DNA of 18,318 nucleotides, from positions 1 through 18,318 of the forward strand of contig QHBV01000043.1 of NCBI GenBank assembly GCA_003244035.1. The letters are read 5' to 3'. The notes under the pieces were generated by a model. It was not told the DNA's origin. It searched no databases and was given only the letters and a program-made list of their open reading frames with translations. The position numbers were made by a program, and so were the translations under genes. Numbering within the stretch: the stretch's first letter is position 1; each line of letters begins with the position of its first letter. Below, piece by piece: positions 7,174 to 13,854 of this stretch. The DNA comes from Solirubrobacterales bacterium. Its GTDB lineage: Bacteria > Actinomycetota > Thermoleophilia > Solirubrobacterales > Solirubrobacteraceae.

Positions 7174-8291
7174 TGCGCGTGGCCGACCCGATCGGTGATC
7201 TGGCCCTGCCGGGGCTCGACCAGGCTCTGGTTCGGCTCGCCGCCGGCGCCGGCGAACGCGACGGGCGCGCCCGTCCCGAGTTTCCCGAGGCTGCGATCGC
7301 GCTGCTCGAGCACGCCGGAGCGCTCAGCTGGAACGCCCTGGCGGGGCCAAGGCGGCCCCCGGCGGCCGCTGAGCTCGGCCTCGTCAGGCGGGTCGCGCGC
7401 GCCGACGGCTCCGTAGGGCGGATCTTCGACGGCCATCTGAACGCGATCGAGCGATTGGCCGTACAGGCACCGGAGCGGCTGCGCGAGCGCGAGCTCGTCG
7501 CTGTCCGAGCTCGCCGGTTGCGCGCCGGGGTGTGGGGCGGTGACCCCGTACCCGGCGAGGGGCCGCCCGCGACTGTCGTTCAGAGCTCGCATGGCGAGGT
7601 CCTTCGCGGTGTCAAGACCTTCTGCTCCGGCGCCGGCGGATTGCACCGCGCGCTCGTCCTGGCCCGTTCGGCGGGCGGCGGTGCACCGCTTGCGGTATGG
7701 GTCGATCTCACCAATGCGCGGCGCGTCGAGATCGATCAGGAGTGGTACCGGTCGCACGGGTTGAGGGCATCCGTATCGCACCGCGTCGTGTTTCACGACG
7801 CGCCCGTGCTCGCTCGCTTCGGACCCCCAGGGGCGCTGTCTGCCCAGCCATGGTTCGCGCGCGATGCCCTGCGGACCGCCGCGAGCTGGGCTGGGATGGC
7901 CGATGCCGCGGTCACGAGCGCGCTCGAGGAGCTCGGCGATCGGGCTGTCCGTGGATCGCTCGAGGCCATCGCCGCCGGCCGCGCCGTGCATGCGCAGCGC
8001 ACGATCGGGCTGTGGATCGAAGCCGCCGGCAGGGTCATGGATCGGCCCGGTCCCGATCTGCCGGCGCTCGCCCTCCATGCGCGGGTGGCGATCGCCGACG
8101 CGAGCCGCGTGCTGCTCGACGAAGCCGCTCGCGCATGCGGCTCGAGGCCGTTTACCAGGGGGAGCGCGCTCGACCGCGCACGGCGCGACCTCGAGGTGTT
8201 CCTGCTGCAACACCGGCTCGACCCGATGCTCGCGCGCGCCGGCGAGGCGGCGATCGCCGCTGCCAGGCCGGATCGGGGGACCGGTTCGTGA
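7173..8291 (+). CDS. Acyl-CoA-dehydrogenase-fold flavoprotein, 372 aa
   Basis: The protein has the layout of the acyl-CoA dehydrogenase superfamily: a helical N-terminal domain (about 1-115), a beta domain with GVKTFCSGAG (146-155), where classical members have 'GxKxxxTxA', and a helical C-terminal domain (about 225-365). The classical catalytic glutamate segment ('YEGT') is not visible. Instead the end reads RRDLEVFLLQHRLDP, with His347 where class D flavin monooxygenases (DszC, HsaA, the nitrososynthases KijD3/ORF36) carry a conserved His. It may therefore be an oxygenase or amine/alcohol oxidase rather than a fatty acyl-CoA dehydrogenase. Related proteins occur with NodS-like methyltransferases, PIG-L deacetylases and GT2 enzymes in other bacteria, as here. 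The start at 7173 is fixed by the one-base overlap with the deacetylase stop. Confidence 0.8.
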   Translation: MRVADPIGDLALPGLDQALVRLAAGAGERDGRARPEFPEAAIALLEHAGALSWNALAGPRRPPAAAELGLVRRVARADGSVGRIFDGHLNAIERLAVQAPERLRERELVAVRARRLRAGVWGGDPVPGEGPPATVVQSSHGEVLRGVKTFCSGAGGLHRALVLARSAGGGAPLAVWVDLTNARRVEIDQEWYRSHGLRASVSHRVVFHDAPVLARFGPPGALSAQPWFARDALRTAASWAGMADAAVTSALEELGDRAVRGSLEAIAAGRAVHAQRTIGLWIEAAGRVMDRPGPDLPALALHARVAIADASRVLLDEAARACGSRPFTRGSALDRARRDLEVFLLQHRLDPMLARAGEAAIAAARPDRGTGS

Positions 8292-8860
8292 AGCGGATGA
8301 CGCTGGCCGACTTCGAGGCGCGCTACCGTGCCGACCCCGATCCCTGGGGTTACACGCGGCGGCCGTACGAACGCGAGAAGTACGCCGAAACGCTCGCGGC
8401 GTGTGGTCCCGGGCCGTTCGCCTGCGCGCTCGAGCTCGGCAGCTCGATCGGGGTCTTCAGCTCACAGCTCGCTCCCCGTTGCCGGCGGCTCGTCACGCTC
8501 GATGCGGCGCCCACTGCCGTCGCCGATGCGCGGCGGCGGCTCGCCGACCAGCCGCACGTGGAGGTGCGGCTGGGCAAGATCCCCGCCGAATTACCGGCCG
8601 AGCGCTTCGAGCTGGTGGTCGCTTCCGAGATCCTCTACTACCTGTCGGAGCTCGAGCTCGAGGATACGCTGGCCGGATTGGAGCGATGCATGGCTGCCGG
8701 GTCTCGGCTGGTCGCGGTTCATTGGCGGCCGACCGGCCCGGAGCGGCCGCTGACCGCCGCCGATGTGCACTGCATGCTTCGTGCGCAGGCGTGGCTCGAG
8801 GCCGTGCAGCACTCCGGCGGGACCGACGAATACCTGCTCGACGTGCTGGAGCGAAGATGA
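8288..8860 (+). CDS. NodS-like SAM-dependent methyltransferase, 190 aa
   Basis: This is a class I S-adenosylmethionine-dependent methyltransferase of the nodulation-protein-S type, a family whose founding member N-methylates the free amine of deacetylated chitooligosaccharide. Visible marks are the NodS-type N-terminus DPDPWGYTRRPYEREKYAET (16-35), motif I ALELGSSIGVFSSQLA (48-63), acidic motif II VTLDAAP (69-75), and FELVVASEILYYLSE (107-121). The start is the GTG at 8288, overlapping the previous stop in a GTGA arrangement; an ATG at 8297 is the alternative. The end overlaps the next start (ATGA, 8857-8860). Length is as expected for the family. Following a NodB-like deacetylase in the same operon, a free amino group on a sugar is a reasonable inferred substrate. 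Confidence 0.88.
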   Translation: MKRMTLADFEARYRADPDPWGYTRRPYEREKYAETLAACGPGPFACALELGSSIGVFSSQLAPRCRRLVTLDAAPTAVADARRRLADQPHVEVRLGKIPAELPAERFELVVASEILYYLSELELEDTLAGLERCMAAGSRLVAVHWRPTGPERPLTAADVHCMLRAQAWLEAVQHSGGTDEYLLDVLERR

Positions 8861-10029
8861 GCGACGAGCTCGAGCTGCTGGTGCTCGGCGGCGGTGCCGC
8901 TGGGTTCGCCGCCGCGGGCGCTTTTCGGGCGGCGGGCGGCGGGGGAGCTGTCGGCATCGTGACCGACGAGCTGCGCATGCCCTACCGACGCCCCCCGCTG
9001 ACCAAGGAGCTCCTGCGAGGTGAGGCCACCGAGGAGCAGTTGCCGCTCGCGCAGGAGTCATGGCTGGTGCAGCAGGACGTGAGGCTGATCTCGGGCAGGG
9101 CGGTCGGGCTCGACTCGGAAGCTCGGACGGTCGATCTCTCCGGGGGCCGACGCCTGCGCTATGCGGATTGCGTGCTGGCCACGGGCGCCGAGCCGATCCG
9201 CCTACCGGTGCGCGGGGCAGACGATCCGGCGGTTCGGGTGCTCAGAACGGTGGCGGACGTCCGGGAGCTGCTTCGCCGGCTGGGCGGCGGCGATCAGGTG
9301 ATCGTGATCGGATCGGGCTTCATCGGCTGCGAGATCGCCTCATCCCTGCGGACCCGCGGTCACCCGGTGACGCTGGTCTCCGACGAGCAGGCACCGAACA
9401 TCGCTCGGCTGGGCGGTGAGCCAGCCGCGCAGCTGCTCGGCTGGCTCGAGCAGGATGGGATCCGGCTGTGTCTCGGCGCGAGTGTCGATGCGATCGAACG
9501 GGACGGCGAGACGCTCGAGGTGCTCGCTGGGGGCTCCGGTCACCGGGCCCGTCACGTGATCATGGCAGTCGGGGTCGCTCCTCGGGGGGAGCTCGCGACC
9601 GCGCTGGGGATCGAGCTGAAGGGGGGCGCAGTGCCGGTCGATCCGGCGATGCGCACGGTGTGTCCAGGGCTGCTCGCCGCCGGCGACGTGTGCCTCGCGG
9701 AGAATGCGGCGGCGGGCCGGAGGCTGCGCGTGGAGCACTGGGGCGACGCGCTCGGTCAGGGCGAGGTGGCCGGTGCAAGCGCGGCCGGGGCGGAGGTGGC
9801 GTGGGCCGATGTGCCGGGCTTCTGGTCGACGATCGGGCGCCGGACGCTCAAGTACGCCGCGTGGGGCGACGGCTTTCAGGAGATGCGCCTGGAGCTCCAC
9901 GGCGCCGGCGGATTCACTGCCTGGTACGGGAGCGGCGGAAGCATCGTCGGCGTCCTCGCCCATCTGGCCGACGAGGACTACGAACGAGGCCGCGAGCTGA
10001 TCGCCGCAGGGGCGCCGTGGGACCGCTGA
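8857..10029 (+). CDS. FAD-dependent ferredoxin-reductase-like oxidoreductase, 390 aa
   Basis: This is a flavoprotein of the pyridine-nucleotide-disulfide oxidoreductase fold, closest in layout to ferredoxin/rubredoxin/putidaredoxin reductases. The FAD-binding GGGAAGFAAA is at 11-20, PYRRPPLTKELL (42-53) matches the usual 'YQRPPLSK' loop, CVLATGAEP is at 105-113, the NAD(P)H-binding IGSGFIGCEIASSL at 151-164, and the second FAD contact LLAAGDV at 272-278. The C-terminal part has RVEHWGDALGQGEVAG (291-306), as in the reductase C-terminal domain. There is no redox-active CxxC, as expected for this subgroup. It would pass electrons from NAD(P)H to a small redox protein or directly to a partner, plausibly the ACAD-fold flavoprotein two genes upstream. 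No ferredoxin gene is seen nearby. It overlaps both neighbours (ATGA at its start, 13 bases at its end). Confidence 0.88.
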   Translation: MSDELELLVLGGGAAGFAAAGAFRAAGGGGAVGIVTDELRMPYRRPPLTKELLRGEATEEQLPLAQESWLVQQDVRLISGRAVGLDSEARTVDLSGGRRLRYADCVLATGAEPIRLPVRGADDPAVRVLRTVADVRELLRRLGGGDQVIVIGSGFIGCEIASSLRTRGHPVTLVSDEQAPNIARLGGEPAAQLLGWLEQDGIRLCLGASVDAIERDGETLEVLAGGSGHRARHVIMAVGVAPRGELATALGIELKGGAVPVDPAMRTVCPGLLAAGDVCLAENAAAGRRLRVEHWGDALGQGEVAGASAAGAEVAWADVPGFWSTIGRRTLKYAAWGDGFQEMRLELHGAGGFTAWYGSGGSIVGVLAHLADEDYERGRELIAAGAPWDR

Positions 10030-11663
10030 GCATCGTCGTCGTGCCCGCCCGCGACGAGCAGGAGCAGATCGAGGGGTGCCTGAAGGCGCTTGCGGCACAG
10101 ACGGTGCCGCCCGGTACGTTCGAGACGATGCTCGTGCTCGATGCGTGCATCGACGCCACCGAGCGGGTGGCGACCGACACAGCCGCCGCGCTTGGGCTGG
10201 CGGTGACGCTCCTACCGGGACCTGGCCGTGGCGCCGGCGCAGCTCGTCGGGCGGGAATGGACGCAGCGGCGGCGCGACTGCTCGCGCTCGGCCGTGATCG
10301 CGGCCTGATCGCCTGCACCGACGCCGATTCACGGCCGGCGCCCGACTGGCTTGCGCGCCAGCTCGACCACGTTCAGGGGGGCGCCCAGGCGATCGCGGGC
10401 CTGATCGAGCTCGACCCGCGCGAGCTGGCCCAGCTGCCCGATCCTGTTCTGCGGCGCCGCGAACGAGACGCCGTCACCCGGCTCGCAAGCATCCGTGAGC
10501 ACGACGCAGATGCTGCCCACCATCATTTTGCCGGGGCGTCGATGGCAGTCACCGCGGGGGTCTACCGCGGGGTCGGCGGCCTCGAGCCTGTGGCGGCGCT
10601 GGAGGACGCGAGGTTCGCAGCGCGGCTCGCCGGGCACGGAATCCCGATCCTGCGTGCATCTGACGTGCGCGTGCGCACTTCGGCTCGCACGGCCGGTCGG
10701 GCCGGGCGCGGCCTGGCGGTCGACCTGGAGGTCTCGACCTGGGCGCAGCGACGGCGCTACCGAGCCGCGGACTTCAGCGTCTCGCAGCTGAGCGCCGGCA
10801 AGGGCAGCGCCTCGGTGACGGTCGTGATCCCCGTCAAGGAATGCGCCGCCACGCTCGAGGGGGTGCTCAGTCGCACCGTCGAACCGCTCGCCCGGCACGG
10901 CTTGATCGACGAGCTCGTGGTCGTCGACGCGGCCTCGGAAGACGACACCGCAGCGGTTGCGGCCGCCGGCGGTGCGCGCGTGATCCAGCAGGACGACGTG
11001 CTCGCGCAGTACGGGCCGGCGCTCGGCAAGGGCGACGCGATGTGGCGGGCCCTGCACGCGACCAGCGGCGAGGTCGTCTGCTTCCTCGACGGAGACACCT
11101 CGAATCCCGACCCGGGTCATCTGCTCGGACTGCTCGGGCCGCTGCTCTCCTACCCGGCCCTCCAGCTCGTCAAGGGGGCCTTCGACCGCCCGCTGCGAAC
11201 GCCTGGTCTCGACCTTCCCAACGAGGGAGGACGGGTGACCGAGCTGATGGCACGGCCACTGCTGAACCTGCACGAGCCCCGGCTGGCCGGCTTCGCGCAA
11301 CCGCTGGCCGGGGAGTTCGCAGGCCGTCGTGAACTGCTCGAGTCCCTCTCGTTTCCGGTCGGATACGGGGTTGAGATCGCGGTTCTGATCGACGCGCTGC
11401 ACGAGTGCGGCCTCGATGCCCTCGCCGAATGTCAGCTGGGAACGCGTCAGAACCGCCACCAGCCCCTGCGGGCGCTGGGCCAGATGGCGTTCGCCGTGCT
11501 GGCCGCGGTCGAACAGCGGGCCGGGGACGGGCGGGGCGTGCTCGGGGGTCAGTACATGCAGCCCTGGGACGACTTTGGGGTCGTGCAGGTGCCGGTCGGG
11601 GAGCGGCCGGCGGTGGCGGGGGTCAGGGAGGGCGCACCCGCGCCCCCGGCCCGCTGCCGCTGA
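10017..11663 (+). CDS. Fused GT2 glycosyltransferase and glucosyl-3-phosphoglycerate synthase (GpgS)
   Basis: Two GT-A domains lie in one 548-aa chain. Domain 1 (about 1-240) starts SIVVVPARDEQEQIEGCL, has a DxD-type TDADS (101-105), and FAGASMAVTAGVYRGVGG (171-188) followed by ALEDARF. It matches GT2 enzymes found beside ACAD-like, deacetylase and NodS-like genes. Domain 2 (about 265-510) is a GpgS, which transfers glucose from an NDP donor to 3-phosphoglycerate: SVTVVIPVKE (266-275), VVVDAASEDDT (301-311), GKGDAMWRAL (337-346), metal-binding FLDGDTSNPDP (356-366), GGRVTELMARPLL (404-416) and FPVGYGVEIAVLID (446-459). Stand-alone GpgS is usually about 320 aa. The GTG at 10017 overlaps the upstream gene by 13 bases. 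The linker (about 240-264) shows no stop or start in the sequence, so this is a genuine continuous frame. No gene matching the partner phosphatase GpgP was recognised nearby. Confidence 0.88.
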   Translation: MGPLSIVVVPARDEQEQIEGCLKALAAQTVPPGTFETMLVLDACIDATERVATDTAAALGLAVTLLPGPGRGAGAARRAGMDAAAARLLALGRDRGLIACTDADSRPAPDWLARQLDHVQGGAQAIAGLIELDPRELAQLPDPVLRRRERDAVTRLASIREHDADAAHHHFAGASMAVTAGVYRGVGGLEPVAALEDARFAARLAGHGIPILRASDVRVRTSARTAGRAGRGLAVDLEVSTWAQRRRYRAADFSVSQLSAGKGSASVTVVIPVKECAATLEGVLSRTVEPLARHGLIDELVVVDAASEDDTAAVAAAGGARVIQQDDVLAQYGPALGKGDAMWRALHATSGEVVCFLDGDTSNPDPGHLLGLLGPLLSYPALQLVKGAFDRPLRTPGLDLPNEGGRVTELMARPLLNLHEPRLAGFAQPLAGEFAGRRELLESLSFPVGYGVEIAVLIDALHECGLDALAECQLGTRQNRHQPLRALGQMAFAVLAAVEQRAGDGRGVLGGQYMQPWDDFGVVQVPVGERPAVAGVREGAPAPPARCR

Positions 11664-11691
11664 GCGGGTAGGGCGGCTGAAGCGACCCGCC

Positions 11692-11704
11692 TACACTGTC
11701 AGGC
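11692..11704 (+). promoter_or_regulatory. Candidate leaderless -10 box for ispH
   Basis: TACACT (11692-11697) stands 7 bases before the ATG at 11705, too close for a 5' UTR with a ribosome binding site, and matches the box before the SufT-like gene. GCGGGT (11664-11669) and ACCCGC (11685-11690) form a 6-bp inverted repeat in the 41-bp gap just upstream, which could be an operator or a remnant of a terminator. No good -35 was seen. Confidence 0.45.
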
Positions 11705-12679
11705 ATGGGCGCCGTCCCCGAGAAGCTCCTGCTGGCCGCGCCGCGCGGTTACTGCGCGGGGGTCGATCGTGCCGTGCAGACGGTCGAGCGTGCGCTCGAG
11801 CGCTACGGGGCGCCCGTGTACGTCCGCAAGGAGATCGTGCACAACAAGCACGTGGTTGAGCAGCTGCGCGAGCGCGGCGCGGTGTTCGTGGACTCCGAGA
11901 CCCAGGTCCCCGCGGGGGCCACCGTCGTCTTCTCTGCACACGGCGTTGCCCCGGCCGTGCACGCCAACGCGCGCCGGCGGGAGCTGCACGCGATCGATGC
12001 CACCTGTCCGCTCGTCACCAAGGTGCACGTGGAGGCGAGGAAGTTCGCCGCCGACGATTACACGATCGTGCTGATCGGCCACGCCGGCCACGAGGAGGTC
12101 GAGGGGACGATGGGGGAGGCGCCCGAGAGCATCATCCTGATCGAGAGCGAGGACCAGGTGGAGGGCCTGCAGGTCAAAGATCCGGCGAAGGTCGCCTACA
12201 TCTCGCAGACGACGCTGTCGGTCGACGAGACGCGCGCGATCATCGATCGCCTGCGCGAGCGCTTCCCCGCGATCACCGGGCCTCGCACCGACGACATCTG
12301 CTACGCGACCACCAACCGGCAGGCCGCCGTCAAGCAGCTCGCGCGCCAATGCGATCTCGTGCTCGTGATCGGCTCGCGCAACTCGTCCAACTCCAACCGG
12401 CTGGTCGAGGTCGCCCGCGAGCACGGCGCCGAGTCGCACCTGATCGACAACGAAGCGCAGGTGCGTGAGGAGTGGCTGCTCGGCAATCCGGTCGTGGGGA
12501 TCACCTCGGGGGCCAGCGCGCCCGAGGAGCTTGTGCAGCGGTTGGTCAGCTTCTTCCGCGCCCGCGGGACGAGCGACGTTCGGGAGCTGGAGGTCATCCA
12601 GGAGGACGTGCGCTTCATGCTTCCCAAGGCGATCCGCGCGGTCCGGGCCCCGGCTTCGATCACGGTCGCCCCTACCTAG
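11705..12679 (+). CDS. ispH: 4-hydroxy-3-methylbut-2-enyl diphosphate reductase (IspH/LytB), 324 aa
   Basis: IspH carries out the last step of the MEP isoprenoid pathway, reducing HMBPP to IPP and DMAPP in the cytoplasm with an oxygen-sensitive Fe-S cluster. The three cluster cysteines are visible: Cys17 in PRGYCAGVDRAV, Cys101 in DATCPLVTKVH, and Cys199 in DDICYATTNRQ. The catalytic glutamate is in GHAGHEEVEGTMG (about residue 131). The substrate-binding SxN segment GSRNSSNSNRLVE (223-235) and GITSGASAPEELV (265-277) are intact. Length is normal. The ATG at 11705 sits directly before the conserved start of the protein. The product needs Fe-S assembly, and a SufT/MIP18-like gene is present in the window. 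A metallophosphoesterase follows after a 23-base gap, so the two may be co-transcribed. Confidence 0.97.
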   Translation: MGAVPEKLLLAAPRGYCAGVDRAVQTVERALERYGAPVYVRKEIVHNKHVVEQLRERGAVFVDSETQVPAGATVVFSAHGVAPAVHANARRRELHAIDATCPLVTKVHVEARKFAADDYTIVLIGHAGHEEVEGTMGEAPESIILIESEDQVEGLQVKDPAKVAYISQTTLSVDETRAIIDRLRERFPAITGPRTDDICYATTNRQAAVKQLARQCDLVLVIGSRNSSNSNRLVEVAREHGAESHLIDNEAQVREEWLLGNPVVGITSGASAPEELVQRLVSFFRARGTSDVRELEVIQEDVRFMLPKAIRAVRAPASITVAPT

Positions 12680-12702
12680 CCCGGGGGGCAAAGGAGCCGG
12701 AG

Positions 12703-13854
12703 CTGCGCACGCTGGTCGTCTCCGACCTGCACCTCGGCGCCCACAGCGGCGTGGACCTGCTGCGGCGGGCGCAGGTGCTCGAGTTGCTGCTGGCGCAGCT
12801 GGCGGGGTTCGATCGGCTGGTGCTGCTGGGGGACGTGCTCGAGCTTCGCGACGGGCCGGCGCGTGAAGTGCTGAGCGCGGCGGCGCCGGTGCTCGCGGAG
12901 CTCGGCGAGGCGCTCGGCCCGGGGCGCGAGGTCGTGATCGTCCCGGGCAACCACGATCACCAGCTCCTGCAAGGTTGGCTGGCGCGGCGCGCCTCGGACG
13001 TGCCGCCGCCGCTCGGGCTGGAGGCCGTCGTCGACTGGCGCGCGGACGAGCCGCTGGGCGCCGTCGCGGCTGCGCTGGGCCCCGTCGAGGTGCGAGCCGC
13101 GTATCCAGGTGTGTGGCTGCGCGAGGACGTGTACGCGCTCCACGGCCACTACGGCGATCGTCACACGACCGTCCCGATGCTCGAGCGCCTGGGCGCCGGG
13201 GTGATGGCGCGGGTCGTGGTCGAGGCACCCGGTGGGCCGCGGCGCGCGGAGGACTACGAGGCCACGCTCGCCCCGCTGTACGCGTGGCTGTACGCGGTCG
13301 CACAGGCTCGCGGCCGGAATGCCGGACGGGGCTCGCACGGGGCCTCGGCACGGGCACGGGGCATGCTCCAAGGCGCCCGCGCCGGCGGGCGCGGGCGCCG
13401 GGGCGCGGCCGCCCGGAACCTGCGCCACCGGGGCGCTGTTACCCGGACCCTCTGCCACCGGGGCGCGGCCGCGGCCTTCCCCGTGCTGATCGCCGCCCTC
13501 AACCGCGCCGGGCTGGGGCCGCTGCGCGCCGACCTCTCGGGGCCAGAGCTGCGACACGCCGCGCTGTGCGCGACGGGCGAGGTGCTGGCGCGCCTGGACG
13601 TGCGCGCTCCGCACGTGATCTTCGGCCACACCCACCGTGCGGGGCCGCTGGGCGCCGACGACCCGGCGGAGTGGCTCGCACCGGGGGGCGTCCAGCTGCT
13701 CAACCCCGGCAGCTGGGTGCACGAGCCCGCCTTCCTAGGCGAGCGGCCGCACGAGAGCCCCTACCGGCCCGGCTTCTGCGCCGTCCTGCACGGTGAGCGG
13801 GCGCCGACGCTAATCAACGTGCTCGACGCGGTTACGGGGCCAGCCCCGGCGTGA
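12703..13854 (+). CDS. Calcineurin-like metallophosphoesterase with repeat insertion, apparent CTG start
   Basis: The protein has the binuclear-metal phosphoesterase motifs: SDLHLG (Asp8, His10), LLGDVLEL (Asp44), PGNHDH (81-86), LHGHYGD (147-152) and FGHTH (307-311), in an order like UDP-2,3-diacylglucosamine-hydrolase-type enzymes, although the natural substrate is unknown. No ATG, GTG or TTG lies between the ispH stop and the first metal motif. A CTG at 12703 has AAGGAG (12691-12696) six bases upstream and falls where relatives start with Met, so I take CTG as the start. Residues about 203-257 are a low-complexity Arg/Gly/Ala insertion between the core and the GHTH part; in DNA it carries a 12-bp hairpin and a 30-bp tandem repeat. 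The frame is kept throughout. The 3' end overlaps the convergent TlpA-like gene by 23 bases. Confidence 0.8.
   Translation: MRTLVVSDLHLGAHSGVDLLRRAQVLELLLAQLAGFDRLVLLGDVLELRDGPAREVLSAAAPVLAELGEALGPGREVVIVPGNHDHQLLQGWLARRASDVPPPLGLEAVVDWRADEPLGAVAAALGPVEVRAAYPGVWLREDVYALHGHYGDRHTTVPMLERLGAGVMARVVVEAPGGPRRAEDYEATLAPLYAWLYAVAQARGRNAGRGSHGASARARGMLQGARAGGRGRRGAAARNLRHRGAVTRTLCHRGAAAAFPVLIAALNRAGLGPLRADLSGPELRHAALCATGEVLARLDVRAPHVIFGHTHRAGPLGADDPAEWLAPGGVQLLNPGSWVHEPAFLGERPHESPYRPGFCAVLHGERAPTLINVLDAVTGPAPA
13372..13399. repeat. Perfect 12-bp inverted repeat inside the phosphoesterase gene
   Basis: GGCGCCCGCGCC (13372-13383) and GGCGCGGGCGCC (13388-13399) are exact reverse complements around the 4-base loop GGCG. 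All 24 stem bases are G or C, giving a very stable hairpin in mRNA or DNA. It lies in the low-complexity insertion of the metallophosphoesterase, next to the tandem repeat. Confidence 0.85.
13412..13471 (+). repeat. 30-bp imperfect tandem repeat, two copies
   Basis: The 25-base block beginning CCCGGAACCTGCGCC at 13412 recurs at 13442 as CCCGGACCCTCTGCC, with three differences over 25 bases and an exact period of 30, so the reading frame is preserved (RNLRHRGAV then RTLCHRGAA). The flanking GGGGCGCGGCCGC also occurs just before copy one and at the end of copy two, suggesting duplication by slippage or recombination. Confidence 0.75.
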
